In this document: in pieces, positions 40,316-49,443 of the stretch
Layout of the letters: each line of letters starts with the position of its first letter
Position numbering within the stretch: position 1 is the first letter of the stretch
Assembly (NCBI GenBank): GCA_018920365.1
Contig: JAHLMM010000002.1
Span: 1-62,283, forward strand
Source: Candidatus Aenigmatarchaeota archaeon
Lineage (GTDB): Archaea > Aenigmatarchaeota > Aenigmatarchaeia > CG10238-14
Length of the DNA: 62,283 nucleotides
Reading direction: 5' to 3'
Translations under genes and position numbers: made by a program
Notes under the pieces: model-generated
Told to the model about the DNA's origin: nothing
The model's database searches: none
What the model saw: the letters and a program-made list of their open reading frames with translations, nothing else

Positions 40316-40762
40316 ATGTCGTTAACAATGCATGATATCAAACCAATAGGGCTTTGCATAACAACACAAGAATTATTTGACACGAGAAAATTTCTACTTA
40401 ACTATTGCGATAATACATTGTTAAGAGGTGGCGATCCTTCTATAGCTAACAGAATAAATGCAATGAAAAGAGATTTAAACAGCGTAAGAACGCAAGCAAA
40501 ATTTCTGGATGGTTATAAATCGGTTATTGTTAACAATATAGACAAAATAATAGCTCTAGTAGAGTCAAGGTACGCAAAAACATTTTCTCAAGATGTTGAG
40601 CTAGTGAAAAAGAGTGGAAGAAATATAATAGAAAAGGTTATGAATGCCCAGAGTTTTGATGAAATAGCAATTTTAGAAGATGTATTCAAAACAAATGTTG
40701 TCCTGCCAACATATAGATTGTTTATAGATGATATGAAAAAATTGAAAATAAATATTGTCTAA
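40316..40762 (+). CDS. Hypothetical alpha-helical protein
   Basis: ORF from ATG 40316 (MSLTMHDIKPIGLC...), divergent from aIF5B. Confidence 0.65.
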   Translation: MSLTMHDIKPIGLCITTQELFDTRKFLLNYCDNTLLRGGDPSIANRINAMKRDLNSVRTQAKFLDGYKSVIVNNIDKIIALVESRYAKTFSQDVELVKKSGRNIIEKVMNAQSFDEIAILEDVFKTNVVLPTYRLFIDDMKKLKINIV

Positions 40763-41376
40763 GCGTAGCAACATCTTGGACTTAAAGATCTGTAAAATGA
40801 ACCTAGAACACTTTCTGGTGATTTTCTAAAATTAAGTATATCATACAAAGTTTGCCTTGTATTATATCCAAACATTCTTAATGTATCCTCAGCTGCTTTA
40901 ACATATTCATCATAAGCTCTTGAATAATATCCCAATTGTCGTGTTATTAATTCTGTAAAACCTTCTATTACAGGTCTTGCTGCCTCGCCAAATCTTCTAA
41001 AATATTCTAATGCCCATTTTCTTGTGGCTTGATGGACGCTTTCATGAGCTAAAACAGATTCCACTTCATCTTTCGGCAAATATCTGTTTAAAACTATTTT
41101 GTTTCTAAGCAAATCATAATATCCTAAAACACCTGAAACAAATCTCCTAAAAGTATTTTTAGCCCTATCATAATAGAAACCTATTTTTGAAGGTAATTCT
41201 GAAACTTCGTATACAACTTTTCTTGCTTCATCAAGGTAGCTTCTATATGCTTCTGGAGATAGGTATTTTTGTGCAAAATCATTTATTTTTGATGTTACAT
41301 TTTCTTTAACTCTATCAAGGTCTGAATAAATTTTATTCTCATATAATTCATTCAATAGCATTTTAAATAAACTCAT
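40759..41376 (-). CDS. Putative zinc metallopeptidase-like protein
   Basis: VLAHESVHQATRKWA (HExxH) followed by EGFTELI (possible third ligand). Confidence 0.6.
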   Translation of the reverse strand: MSLFKMLLNELYENKIYSDLDRVKENVTSKINDFAQKYLSPEAYRSYLDEARKVVYEVSELPSKIGFYYDRAKNTFRRFVSGVLGYYDLLRNKIVLNRYLPKDEVESVLAHESVHQATRKWALEYFRRFGEAARPVIEGFTELITRQLGYYSRAYDEYVKAAEDTLRMFGYNTRQTLYDILNFRKSPESVLGSFYRSLSPRCCYA

Positions 41377-41406
41377 AAAATAATTAAAATAGCAACAATT
41401 AAATAT

Positions 41407-43104
41407 CTATTCCTCTTCTATCCAGGAGAATTTTCTTTGTAAAGTTTTTGAATAATATTTTTTCCAGTCAAAATTAACTTTGTTAAACCATCTGTAAAAA
41501 ACTCTTGGATCAATATAACTTTTTAAAGACGTATTCAAGTTATAATCCCTTGTTTGTTTTGTTGCATCTATTTTCAGCTTCATAACCTCTATTTTGTCTT
41601 GCATTCTTTGCATTTTATCCTTGATTGCTTTTTCCATTTTATCTTTTGTTTCTTTCATCTGTTTATTGAGTTTTTTTAATCTATCTTCCAAAGATTTTAT
41701 GTTCTTTTCCTTTCCAGATTCTTTTGCCTTTGAAAGTTTTTCTTCTGCTTCTTTAATTTTCCTTTGATAATTTTGAATTTTTTGATTCAATTTATCCTCC
41801 ATCTTCTTTTTTGATTCTTCTTTTTGCTTCTTTAATTTTTCAAGACTTTCAATTTTCTTATTCAAAGATTTTTCCCATGTTTTTGGCAGTGTTCTTTTAT
41901 GATTACAAACAATTGCAGCTTGTAAGTTAGCTAAAGTAGCTATGTATTTTTTGTATTCTTCATTATCATTCTTTGGCTCTACTTTTGACAAATAATCATC
42001 TATTGTTTTTGTTGCGTGATACGTACGAAATACTTTAGCAGTTATACCATCTACAACACTGCTCAAAAATTCATTGACATTCTCAGATCTAACGCCGGCA
42101 AATATTTTACCTTTTTTATCAGGTTTTGAAATAAATTCTTTCAAATTATTCACAACTTCTTCTGGCAATTTGACCTCTTTATGCCAATGAACAGAATCTT
42201 TGCCTAAAAAATCAAAAATTACAGTACTGTCATCCTTTATTTTCACATTTTTTGTTGTCAATGTTGTCGCGCCAACTGTATCGGCTTCATCCTTGTCCTT
42301 TTCATCGCCAACTCTCATTTTAACAGCATCTATAAGATAACAAACAGTTGCTATTTTTCTTGTCTTAACATCATCTGCTGTTAAATTATCCTTAATATGC
42401 TTCATAAGCAAATCATATTTTTTGCCCAATTCTATGGCTTTATCAAACTTTTCTTTTTCTCTATTTTGTTTTACAAAAGAAGTATCTGCCAACCATACAT
42501 ATTTTTCTTTTCCTGTGAGCTTATCATCCCATTTTGCAATCCACATGCATTCAGGCATCCACACTATTTCTTTCCAATTTCCTTCTGGTCTAGGCGCATC
42601 TGGGGACAAATTCAATATTATATCACTTTGTTTTGGACCCTGTTTCCATTTACCTCTCAATGGATGATTACCTCTGCCCATAAAAATTGAGCTAGGTTCT
42701 GCTATGTAATTTCCAAGCTCTACTTGTTGGCCATCAACAATCGCATATCCATATTTTTGCTTGTTTTCTTCTCTTATTTTTTTTCTTTGCTCAGCTAATT
42801 TCTTTTTCTCTTCCTTGCTCATATTTTCTTTGATAGCCTTTTCTCTATTAACAAAATCAATTATTTCAGAAAAATCAAAATCATCCTTATTACCAGAAAC
42901 ATTAAGCGCCTTGCAAAAATCTGAAAAGAAATTTTTTACAAAAACTTCATCTTCAACATATGGCGTCCCCAATTTTTTAACCCAAGCTAAAGCCATTTCT
43001 TCCTGATCTTCTGTAAGCTTTATTTTTTGTCCTTTAAATTTTATGCTAAACCCTTTATAATCGTATTTTGGTACAAGTATTCCATTGTGTATTAATTGTT
43101 TCAT
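41407..43104 (-). CDS. top1B: Eukaryotic-type DNA topoisomerase IB
   Basis: RGNHPLRGKWKQGPKQSDIILNLS, MRVGDEKDKDEADTVGATTL, FDFLGKDSVHWHKEV, ITAKVFRTYHATKT, CNHKRTLPKTWEKSL, NTSLKSYIDPRVFYRWF (catalytic Tyr). Confidence 0.95.
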   Translation of the reverse strand: MKQLIHNGILVPKYDYKGFSIKFKGQKIKLTEDQEEMALAWVKKLGTPYVEDEVFVKNFFSDFCKALNVSGNKDDFDFSEIIDFVNREKAIKENMSKEEKKKLAEQRKKIREENKQKYGYAIVDGQQVELGNYIAEPSSIFMGRGNHPLRGKWKQGPKQSDIILNLSPDAPRPEGNWKEIVWMPECMWIAKWDDKLTGKEKYVWLADTSFVKQNREKEKFDKAIELGKKYDLLMKHIKDNLTADDVKTRKIATVCYLIDAVKMRVGDEKDKDEADTVGATTLTTKNVKIKDDSTVIFDFLGKDSVHWHKEVKLPEEVVNNLKEFISKPDKKGKIFAGVRSENVNEFLSSVVDGITAKVFRTYHATKTIDDYLSKVEPKNDNEEYKKYIATLANLQAAIVCNHKRTLPKTWEKSLNKKIESLEKLKKQKEESKKKMEDKLNQKIQNYQRKIKEAEEKLSKAKESGKEKNIKSLEDRLKKLNKQMKETKDKMEKAIKDKMQRMQDKIEVMKLKIDATKQTRDYNLNTSLKSYIDPRVFYRWFNKVNFDWKKYYSKTLQRKFSWIEEE

Positions 43105-43137
43105 ACAAATGCAACCATAATTAAAAATTTAAAAATT

Positions 43138-43890
43138 TTACTCTTCATCCTGTACTCTGGGTGCAAGGACAAAACTAATTTCAATCTTGTCAGTGTCTCT
43201 AAATGTTAATTTCATTGGATAGTCTTTTGACCAAAATAATGTAACTTCTTCAGCTATTTTTGAAGCTTTGATCATTTTTTTCAGATAATCCAAGGGGTAT
43301 CTAGCTTTTGTGCCATCTGTACCTTCTAGTTCCAATAATGCACTATCACCTTTTTGCAGAGTTAATTCTGTTGAGCTAGTGTCACCTGTTGCCTTCATTG
43401 AAAATAGATCTTTCTTTGACTCAAAGACAACTGAGTCAGAAACAACATCAGCATCGTCTATACCATTTTTCAGTATGTCAGATTTTATTCTTGCCTTTGT
43501 TTTAAATTCAAGCTGATTTATTGACGGCAATTCTTCTTCTTGTAAATCAATCAATGGTAAATTAAACTTTCTTGTAGAATCGCTTTTCATTGTAACTTCA
43601 AGTTTATTATCCTTTAATTCCAAAACTATCTTGTCTTCAGGTTTTGCTCTTTTTATAATAGAAACAAAGTTTGTTATTTGAATGGGCATGGATTCTGGTT
43701 TGTCAACAGAAAATTGTTCAAAAACATTAGGAGGCATTTTGAATTGAACAACAGCTACCATTGCTCTATCAGCTGCTGTTAATGACAATCCATTTTTGTC
43801 TGCTTTAAAAACACCTTCATCTATCAACTCTCCAACAGCGGAGATTGCATCTCTTAATAAATCAGCGTTTGATAAAGTTGCTTTAAACAT
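43138..43890 (-). CDS. pcn: DNA polymerase sliding clamp PCNA
   Basis: MFKATLSNADLLRDAISAVGELIDEGVFKADKNGLSLTAADRAMVAVVQF...LAPRVQDEE. Confidence 0.95.
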   Translation of the reverse strand: MFKATLSNADLLRDAISAVGELIDEGVFKADKNGLSLTAADRAMVAVVQFKMPPNVFEQFSVDKPESMPIQITNFVSIIKRAKPEDKIVLELKDNKLEVTMKSDSTRKFNLPLIDLQEEELPSINQLEFKTKARIKSDILKNGIDDADVVSDSVVFESKKDLFSMKATGDTSSTELTLQKGDSALLELEGTDGTKARYPLDYLKKMIKASKIAEEVTLFWSKDYPMKLTFRDTDKIEISFVLAPRVQDEE

Positions 43891-43893
43891 TTA

Positions 43894-44217
43894 CTACACC
43901 CCCAACTTTTTATATAATTCGTGTACCTTTTTATAAAGATTTAAGTTTAAACCATTTAAATCTTGAATTACATCAGCTTTCATTTCAAATCCATCATCAG
44001 ATGGTATAGTAGAACCAAAAACAGCAATCAACTGATGTATTTCTATACTTTCAATTTGATCTGGTTCAACAAAAACTTTAACTTTGCTTTTTCCGTCATC
44101 TACAATTATGCTTGTATCTGTCTTATCAACAACTAATCCTATAATCTTGACTTTATAGTCTATATCAGGATTAACTTCAGATATTAATTTAAAAGTATAA
44201 TTATTCTTATATGGCAC
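43894..44217 (-). CDS. Small OB-fold-like protein (RPA-related)
   Basis: 107 aa; VKIIGLVVDKTDTSIIVDDGKSKVKVFVEPD OB-type strands; adjacent to PCNA. Confidence 0.65.
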   Translation of the reverse strand: MPYKNNYTFKLISEVNPDIDYKVKIIGLVVDKTDTSIIVDDGKSKVKVFVEPDQIESIEIHQLIAVFGSTIPSDDGFEMKADVIQDLNGLNLNLYKKVHELYKKLGV

Positions 44218-44263
44218 ATTTAAATAATGATTTTAACTTTTTTATATTTGATCAAGTGGTTGT

Positions 44264-45409
44264 ATGAATGAATTTGTTGAGATAGCATTAAAAAACATAT
44301 GGAGGCAGAAGACAAGATCTGCTTTGACAATAATAGGTATAATGATAGGAATTTCTGCAATTGTTGCTTTAGGTTCAATTTCAGAAGGCTTGAAAGTAAT
44401 TGTTGAAGAAAACTTGCAACAAGCAAGTGGAATGATAACAATAATCCAAAAATCTGACAGATCATTATTTGTAGCAATAGCTACAAGCAGGATAAGCGAG
44501 ACAACAGCAGAAGAAATAGCCAAAGTCAATGGCGTTAAACAGACGACAAACATATTAATGAGTTCTGCATATTTGGATAGTCAGAATACATTTTCTCAAC
44601 CAGATATATTTTTTGTTGGAATTGAACCAGCTGACATTGATATGTTTATTTCTTCTAACATAAGATATGATGGCGAACTTTTAGAAGTTGGTGATACAAA
44701 CGAAGCTGTTCTAGGTGAAACTATTGCTAAAAAATTAAATGCTGATTTAGGTGATATTGTTACATTCAAAGATTATGAGTTTGTAGTAAAAGGAATACTT
44801 GAAAAAACAGGTGACACAAGCACTGATTCTGGTATCATAGTTCCAATAGAAACAGCAAGAGTTGTTTTGGATAGAGAAGATTATACAATGGTTATAGCTT
44901 TACCAGAGGATATAGATGATGTTGGCGAAGTTGCTAAAAATATTGAAGAAAATGTTGATGGTGTCACAGCAATAACAACAGAGCAATTTGCAAAACAGGT
45001 TTCAAATATAATAGATCAGATAAGTTTCTTTACAGTAGGTATAGCTGCCATATCTGCCATAGTAGGTGGCCTAGGTGTCATGAATACAATGATAATGTCT
45101 GTTATGGAAAGAAGGAAAGAGATAGGAGTGTTAAAAGCAATAGGTGCTACAAGAAAGTTTGTAATAAAACAAATCATTGTTGAATCTGCGCTGCTTAGTT
45201 TAATAGGAGGTTTGATAGGTATAGGCATAGGTTATTTAGGTAGTTATTCAATAAGCTATTTTTCAGAAGGGCTTGCTTTCGCTAAAGTGACTGTCAGTTT
45301 ATTAATAAATGCCATGGGATTTGCTTTATTTTTAGGTGTAATTGGTGGATTATACCCAGCAATAATGGCTTCAAATCTAGATCCAATAGAGGCGTTGAGA
45401 TATGAATAA
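44264..45409 (+). CDS. MacB-like ABC transporter permease
   Basis: IALKNIWRQKTRSALTIIGIMIGISAIVAL N-terminus; GLGVMNTMIMSVMERRKEIGVLKAIGATR; C-terminal LDPIEALRYE. Confidence 0.9.
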   Translation: MNEFVEIALKNIWRQKTRSALTIIGIMIGISAIVALGSISEGLKVIVEENLQQASGMITIIQKSDRSLFVAIATSRISETTAEEIAKVNGVKQTTNILMSSAYLDSQNTFSQPDIFFVGIEPADIDMFISSNIRYDGELLEVGDTNEAVLGETIAKKLNADLGDIVTFKDYEFVVKGILEKTGDTSTDSGIIVPIETARVVLDREDYTMVIALPEDIDDVGEVAKNIEENVDGVTAITTEQFAKQVSNIIDQISFFTVGIAAISAIVGGLGVMNTMIMSVMERRKEIGVLKAIGATRKFVIKQIIVESALLSLIGGLIGIGIGYLGSYSISYFSEGLAFAKVTVSLLINAMGFALFLGVIGGLYPAIMASNLDPIEALRYE

Positions 45410-46079
45410 TGTTATAAAATTAGAAAATGTTGAAAAAATTTACAATCAGGGAAAAGAAAATGAATTAAAAGTATTGAAAGGTATAAATCTGGAAATAAAA
45501 GAAGGAGAATATGTCTCAATAGTAGGCCCGTCTGGTTCTGGAAAAAGCACATTAATGCATATAATGGGTTGTTTGGACAGACCAAGTTCTGGTAAAGTTT
45601 TGATTGACGGGCAAGATGTGTCAAGATTAAATGATGATCAACTAGCTAAAATAAGAAGAGAAAAAATTGGCTTCATTTTTCAACAATTTTATCTTATACC
45701 TGTTTTGAATGCAGTAGAGAATGTGAAAATACCTATGAATTTAAATAATTATAGTAAGAAAGATAAAGAGGAGAAGGCTAAAAAACTGCTAGAAATGGTC
45801 GATTTAGGACACAGGTTATATAACTTTCCAAATCAATTATCTGGTGGCGAGATGCAAAGAGTTGCTATTGCCAGAGCATTAGCAAATGATCCAAAAATAA
45901 TATTGGCTGATGAACCTACGGGAAATCTAGATACAAAAAGAGGGCAGGAAATTATAAATATACTAGAAAAATTAAATAAACAAGGAAGAACAATAATAAT
46001 TGTAACACATGATTTGAATGTGGCTAAAAGAGCGAAAAGAAAGATAATGATGAGAGATGGTGTGGTGATTAAAGAATGA
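45402..46079 (+). CDS. ABC transporter ATP-binding protein (MacB/LolD-like)
   Basis: IVGPSGSGKSTLMHIMGCLDRPSSG, LSGGEMQRVAIARAL, ILADEPTGNLDT. Confidence 0.93.
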   Translation: MNNVIKLENVEKIYNQGKENELKVLKGINLEIKEGEYVSIVGPSGSGKSTLMHIMGCLDRPSSGKVLIDGQDVSRLNDDQLAKIRREKIGFIFQQFYLIPVLNAVENVKIPMNLNNYSKKDKEEKAKKLLEMVDLGHRLYNFPNQLSGGEMQRVAIARALANDPKIILADEPTGNLDTKRGQEIINILEKLNKQGRTIIIVTHDLNVAKRAKRKIMMRDGVVIKE

Positions 46080-47185
46080 AAAAATTGTTGCTAATATTGA
46101 TTTTGTTGATTCCACTAGTTCAAGCTTCACCAGAAATAAGTGTAAAGACTGCATACACAAATCCATATCCAGTTGAACCTGGAACAAATTTTATTCTTGA
46201 TATTGAAGTTTCAAATTTAGGTGATGAAGCAGCAAAAGATCTTACTATAACATTAAAACCAAATCAACCATTTACTGTTGTTGATAAAAATCAAGAAGTA
46301 ATATCCAATTTTGGTTCAGGTACAAGTAGAATAGTTGAATTTAAATTATTTGTTGATATATCTGCAGTATCCTCTGTTTATCAGATACCTGTTGAAATAA
46401 AATACAGCGGATCAAACGAAATAACAAGAAATGTTAATTTAAGGATACAAGGAAAACCAAACATAGCTTATGTAAACATTCCATCTTTCTCAATTTTACC
46501 TGGAGAAACAAAAACGCTCAAAGTTGAAATAAACAATCTAGGTAGTGGTTCTGCAAAAAGAGTAATAGCATCTTTAGAATCATCATCAGAAAATATTAAA
46601 CCTGTTTTATCAGGAGGAAATGTTTATGTTGGTGATATATCACCACAAAATAAAAAGGATGCCATCTTTCAAATATATGTAAATCCTGACACAAATTATG
46701 GTGTTTACGACACAACAATAAAAATAACATATGAAGATGAGTCTGGTAACTTGAATACAAAATCATTCAAAGTTGGTTTACTTGTTTCTGGAAATCCCGA
46801 TATCAAGATAATTAAAACTAGTGTAAACGAAGCTAAAAAAGAATTGGAAGTTGATGTAATTAATGATGGAAATTCTGAAGCAAGAGGAATAAAGGGTGAA
46901 TTGCTATTAAACGGTGCTATTATAGATGTTGATTATATATCTAAAATAAATGCAAAGAAAAGTTCAACATTAAAGTTCGATATACCTCAAACAAAAGATA
47001 ACAAAATTGATTTAAAGATTTCATACCTAGGCCCTGATAATCAAGAATATTCATTTACTGAAAAAATAGCATGGTCTATTCCAAGTCAAACAAACTGGTT
47101 GGTTATAATTGCTATAATTGTATTAGCCTATTTTGTTATAAGAAAAATAAAAGAATCTGGTGTTTTTAAAAAGAAAAAATCTTAA
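46076..47185 (+). CDS. Exported CARDB/COG1361-like protein, C-terminal TM anchor
   Basis: Signal peptide MKKLLLILILLIPLVQA; repeated Ig-like domains; C-terminal TM; 4-nt overlap with the ABC ATPase. Confidence 0.78.
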   Translation: MKKLLLILILLIPLVQASPEISVKTAYTNPYPVEPGTNFILDIEVSNLGDEAAKDLTITLKPNQPFTVVDKNQEVISNFGSGTSRIVEFKLFVDISAVSSVYQIPVEIKYSGSNEITRNVNLRIQGKPNIAYVNIPSFSILPGETKTLKVEINNLGSGSAKRVIASLESSSENIKPVLSGGNVYVGDISPQNKKDAIFQIYVNPDTNYGVYDTTIKITYEDESGNLNTKSFKVGLLVSGNPDIKIIKTSVNEAKKELEVDVINDGNSEARGIKGELLLNGAIIDVDYISKINAKKSSTLKFDIPQTKDNKIDLKISYLGPDNQEYSFTEKIAWSIPSQTNWLVIIAIIVLAYFVIRKIKESGVFKKKKS

Positions 47186-47445
47186 AGTTTTTTTAATAGA
47201 TACTTCATTTTTAATAAATTTTCTGTTGGAGTCACTAGCTTAGACATTCCTATGTGCAAAAATGCCACTAAACCTATTAATGATAGTATCTCAAGCATTC
47301 CTGAAAGTTTATGTCTTTCTATACCAGTTTTTTTTGATATTTCTGAAAGGCTTATACCAACCTTACCAGACTTGAATTCTTCATATAAAATTTTTACTAT
47401 TTTTTTTATAGGGTTTTTGGATACAATATCTCCTAAATCTCTCAT
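47182..47445 (-). CDS. Small winged-HTH protein
   Basis: 87 aa; GISLSEISKKTGIERHKLSGMLEILSLIGLVAF. Confidence 0.65.
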   Translation of the reverse strand: MRDLGDIVSKNPIKKIVKILYEEFKSGKVGISLSEISKKTGIERHKLSGMLEILSLIGLVAFLHIGMSKLVTPTENLLKMKYLLKKL

Positions 47446-47482
47446 AATACCCTTTTAATAAATCAATTTTAAATTTAAAAAA

Positions 47483-47809
47483 TTAATATTCTCTCCATTT
47501 GTGCTTACAGTGCATGCATGAATAAAATATTGTCGGTGCTTCATCTGCTGCTCTTGTTTGACGCATGAACCAATAAGCCCCTTTTTTACCACATTCGGGA
47601 CACTTTACATCTTTATCTATAGGGTATTGTTTCATATCCTTTTCATCATCTACAACAATAACTATATCTTTTTTATCTCCAATCTTCTCTGTTATCGAAG
47701 AAACTGTGTCTGATTTTTCTTTATTCCCGCATTTTCTGCAAACATATACCAATTTACCATTCAAATTTTCAGATATCATAAGATTTCCACACTTGCTACA
47801 AAACTTCAT
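47483..47809 (-). CDS. tfs: Transcription factor S (TFS)
   Basis: MKFCSKCGNLM zinc ribbon; C-terminal QTRAADEAPTIFYSCMHCKHKWREY. Confidence 0.95.
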   Translation of the reverse strand: MKFCSKCGNLMISENLNGKLVYVCRKCGNKEKSDTVSSITEKIGDKKDIVIVVDDEKDMKQYPIDKDVKCPECGKKGAYWFMRQTRAADEAPTIFYSCMHCKHKWREY

Positions 47810-47818
47810 AATTTCACC

Positions 47819-48346
47819 TCAAAATATCAAATTTAAAATCCAAGATACAATCGAATTAAATATAACTTTGGGCCAGCCTAGAAAAGGTATTACAAAAATT
47901 ACTTTGCCGTGAATTCTTTCAACTTCCCATGGATCTAAAATTGGATTATGATCTCCCTTTGTTTGTATACCATCATCCATGCTTACAACTCTGTGAACTA
48001 TTGGTATCTTTTGACCAACTATGTCAAACACTATCACATCACCTACTTTTACTTCTTCTTCATTTATGCCTTTTATGACCAAAACATCGCCTTTTCTAAA
48101 ACCATTTTTCAAAGGCCAGCTGTCTATTTGCTCTCTAGTATATCCAAATTCCTTGTTCAAAAACTGATAATGTCTTTCTTCAGTTGTCTTGTCATGTGTC
48201 ATTGATTCTGATATAACAGCAACCACAGGCAAGTCTGTTTTTAATATAAAACCAAGTCCATAATTTATGAATAATATAATTGCTATTGCTAACAAGAAGA
48301 ATTTTATATCCTCTTTTGTCTTTTCATTCAAGCTCTTCCACCACAT
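47819..48346 (-). CDS. Signal peptidase I (archaeal type)
   Basis: VVAVISESMTHD (catalytic Ser), IPIVHRVVSM, TKGDHNPILDPW; flanking TM segments. Confidence 0.9.
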   Translation of the reverse strand: MWWKSLNEKTKEDIKFFLLAIAIILFINYGLGFILKTDLPVVAVISESMTHDKTTEERHYQFLNKEFGYTREQIDSWPLKNGFRKGDVLVIKGINEEEVKVGDVIVFDIVGQKIPIVHRVVSMDDGIQTKGDHNPILDPWEVERIHGKVIFVIPFLGWPKVIFNSIVSWILNLIF

Positions 48347-48909
48347 TCTCCTCTTACGAACGCAGATGCTATCATATGTGCAAGCCTCAATGGCTCAGGT
48401 ATTAAACTTCTCATACATGTTAATAAAATTATCTTTTCTGCATCTTTTTTCTCTAAACCATAAAACTGAAAATAGATATTTTTATTGTTTTTTAATTTTA
48501 ATTTGTTAATCTTTCCCGCCTTTTTTATGATTTCCATCCTTTCTTTACCGTCTTTAAAATTCAAGAGAGCTTTACCTATACTTTTCATATTGGGTTTTTT
48601 TCTGCTTATTATTATAACAGGCAAGCTAGTCTTCCTGTAAAGCATCTCTACATCTATTAAATTGAAACCAGCCATTGTTAAACCTTTGAACATTATCACT
48701 TTTAATTCTCTCTTATATTTTGATGAATTGATAATAGAGGAGATAATATCAGTTGCATCTCTTCCGTCAATAGTTATCTCTGACTTTAGCATACCGTCAA
48801 ACCAATCACCACCTCTGGTTATTATTCCTACTAGAATTGTCTTTGATTGCCCTTTAACAAAAGGGCCATCGTCAAAGCCTATTATTCTTATCTCTCTCTT
48901 TATTTTCAT
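48328..48909 (-). CDS. DUF99 family protein
   Basis: IIGFDDGPF...ILVGIITRGGDWFDGMLKSEITIDGRDAT. Confidence 0.85.
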   Translation of the reverse strand: MKIKREIRIIGFDDGPFVKGQSKTILVGIITRGGDWFDGMLKSEITIDGRDATDIISSIINSSKYKRELKVIMFKGLTMAGFNLIDVEMLYRKTSLPVIIISRKKPNMKSIGKALLNFKDGKERMEIIKKAGKINKLKLKNNKNIYFQFYGLEKKDAEKIILLTCMRSLIPEPLRLAHMIASAFVRGECGGRA

Positions 48910-48966
48910 AAATAGATAATATTTTTAAATCTTAATTTATTGATTATTTAAGTTAAAGGTGGTTTT

Positions 48967-49143
48967 TTGGTAAGAAAGATATTCCCAGAAGCAATGAACA
49001 GGCTTTTTAATAGGGTTTATGTTTGTAGAAAATGTAAGCATAAGATAAAAGCTGATTATGCTAAAGTTAGAGCTGGCAAAGTTAAATGCAGACACTGTGG
49101 CTCTAAAATATTAAGACCAAAAAGAAAGGAAAAGAAGGCATAA
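48967..49143 (+). CDS. rpl40e: Ribosomal protein eL40 (L40e)
   Basis: TTG start, SD AAAGGTGG; MVRKIFPEAMNRLFNRVYVCRKCKHKIKADYAKVRAGKVKCRHCGSKILRPKRKEKKA; absent from ORF track. Confidence 0.92.
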   Translation: MVRKIFPEAMNRLFNRVYVCRKCKHKIKADYAKVRAGKVKCRHCGSKILRPKRKEKKA

Positions 49144-49147
49144 GAGT

Positions 49148-49417
49148 ATGGAAAGCAAGCTTTTAAAAGAATGGATGGATAAAGGCTTGAAGATTTCCAC
49201 TGATTTTGAATACTATACAAAAAGAGATTTTGTCGTAGTTGCTAAGCTAAAAGGACAGCCACCAATAATAGAGTATGAATGTCCTGAATGCAAACATTAT
49301 GAGATCAGTAATGATGTCGAGTTAGAAAAAAGTAAAAATGGTAAAAAATTCCAAAGACCAAAGTTCAAATGCTCTAAATGTGGGAAAAGATTTGTTATAG
49401 AATCTCTAAAGAAATAA
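49148..49417 (+). CDS. Zinc ribbon protein
   Basis: CPEC...CSKC; 89 aa. Confidence 0.7.
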   Translation: MESKLLKEWMDKGLKISTDFEYYTKRDFVVVAKLKGQPPIIEYECPECKHYEISNDVELEKSKNGKKFQRPKFKCSKCGKRFVIESLKK

Positions 49418-49443
49418 ATATTATTATGTTATATTTTATTTCT

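Noticed and set aside
49378-49443. ORF-track N-terminal extension of the Lon-like protease
   Set aside because: Overlaps the zinc-ribbon gene; signal peptide begins at ATG 49444.
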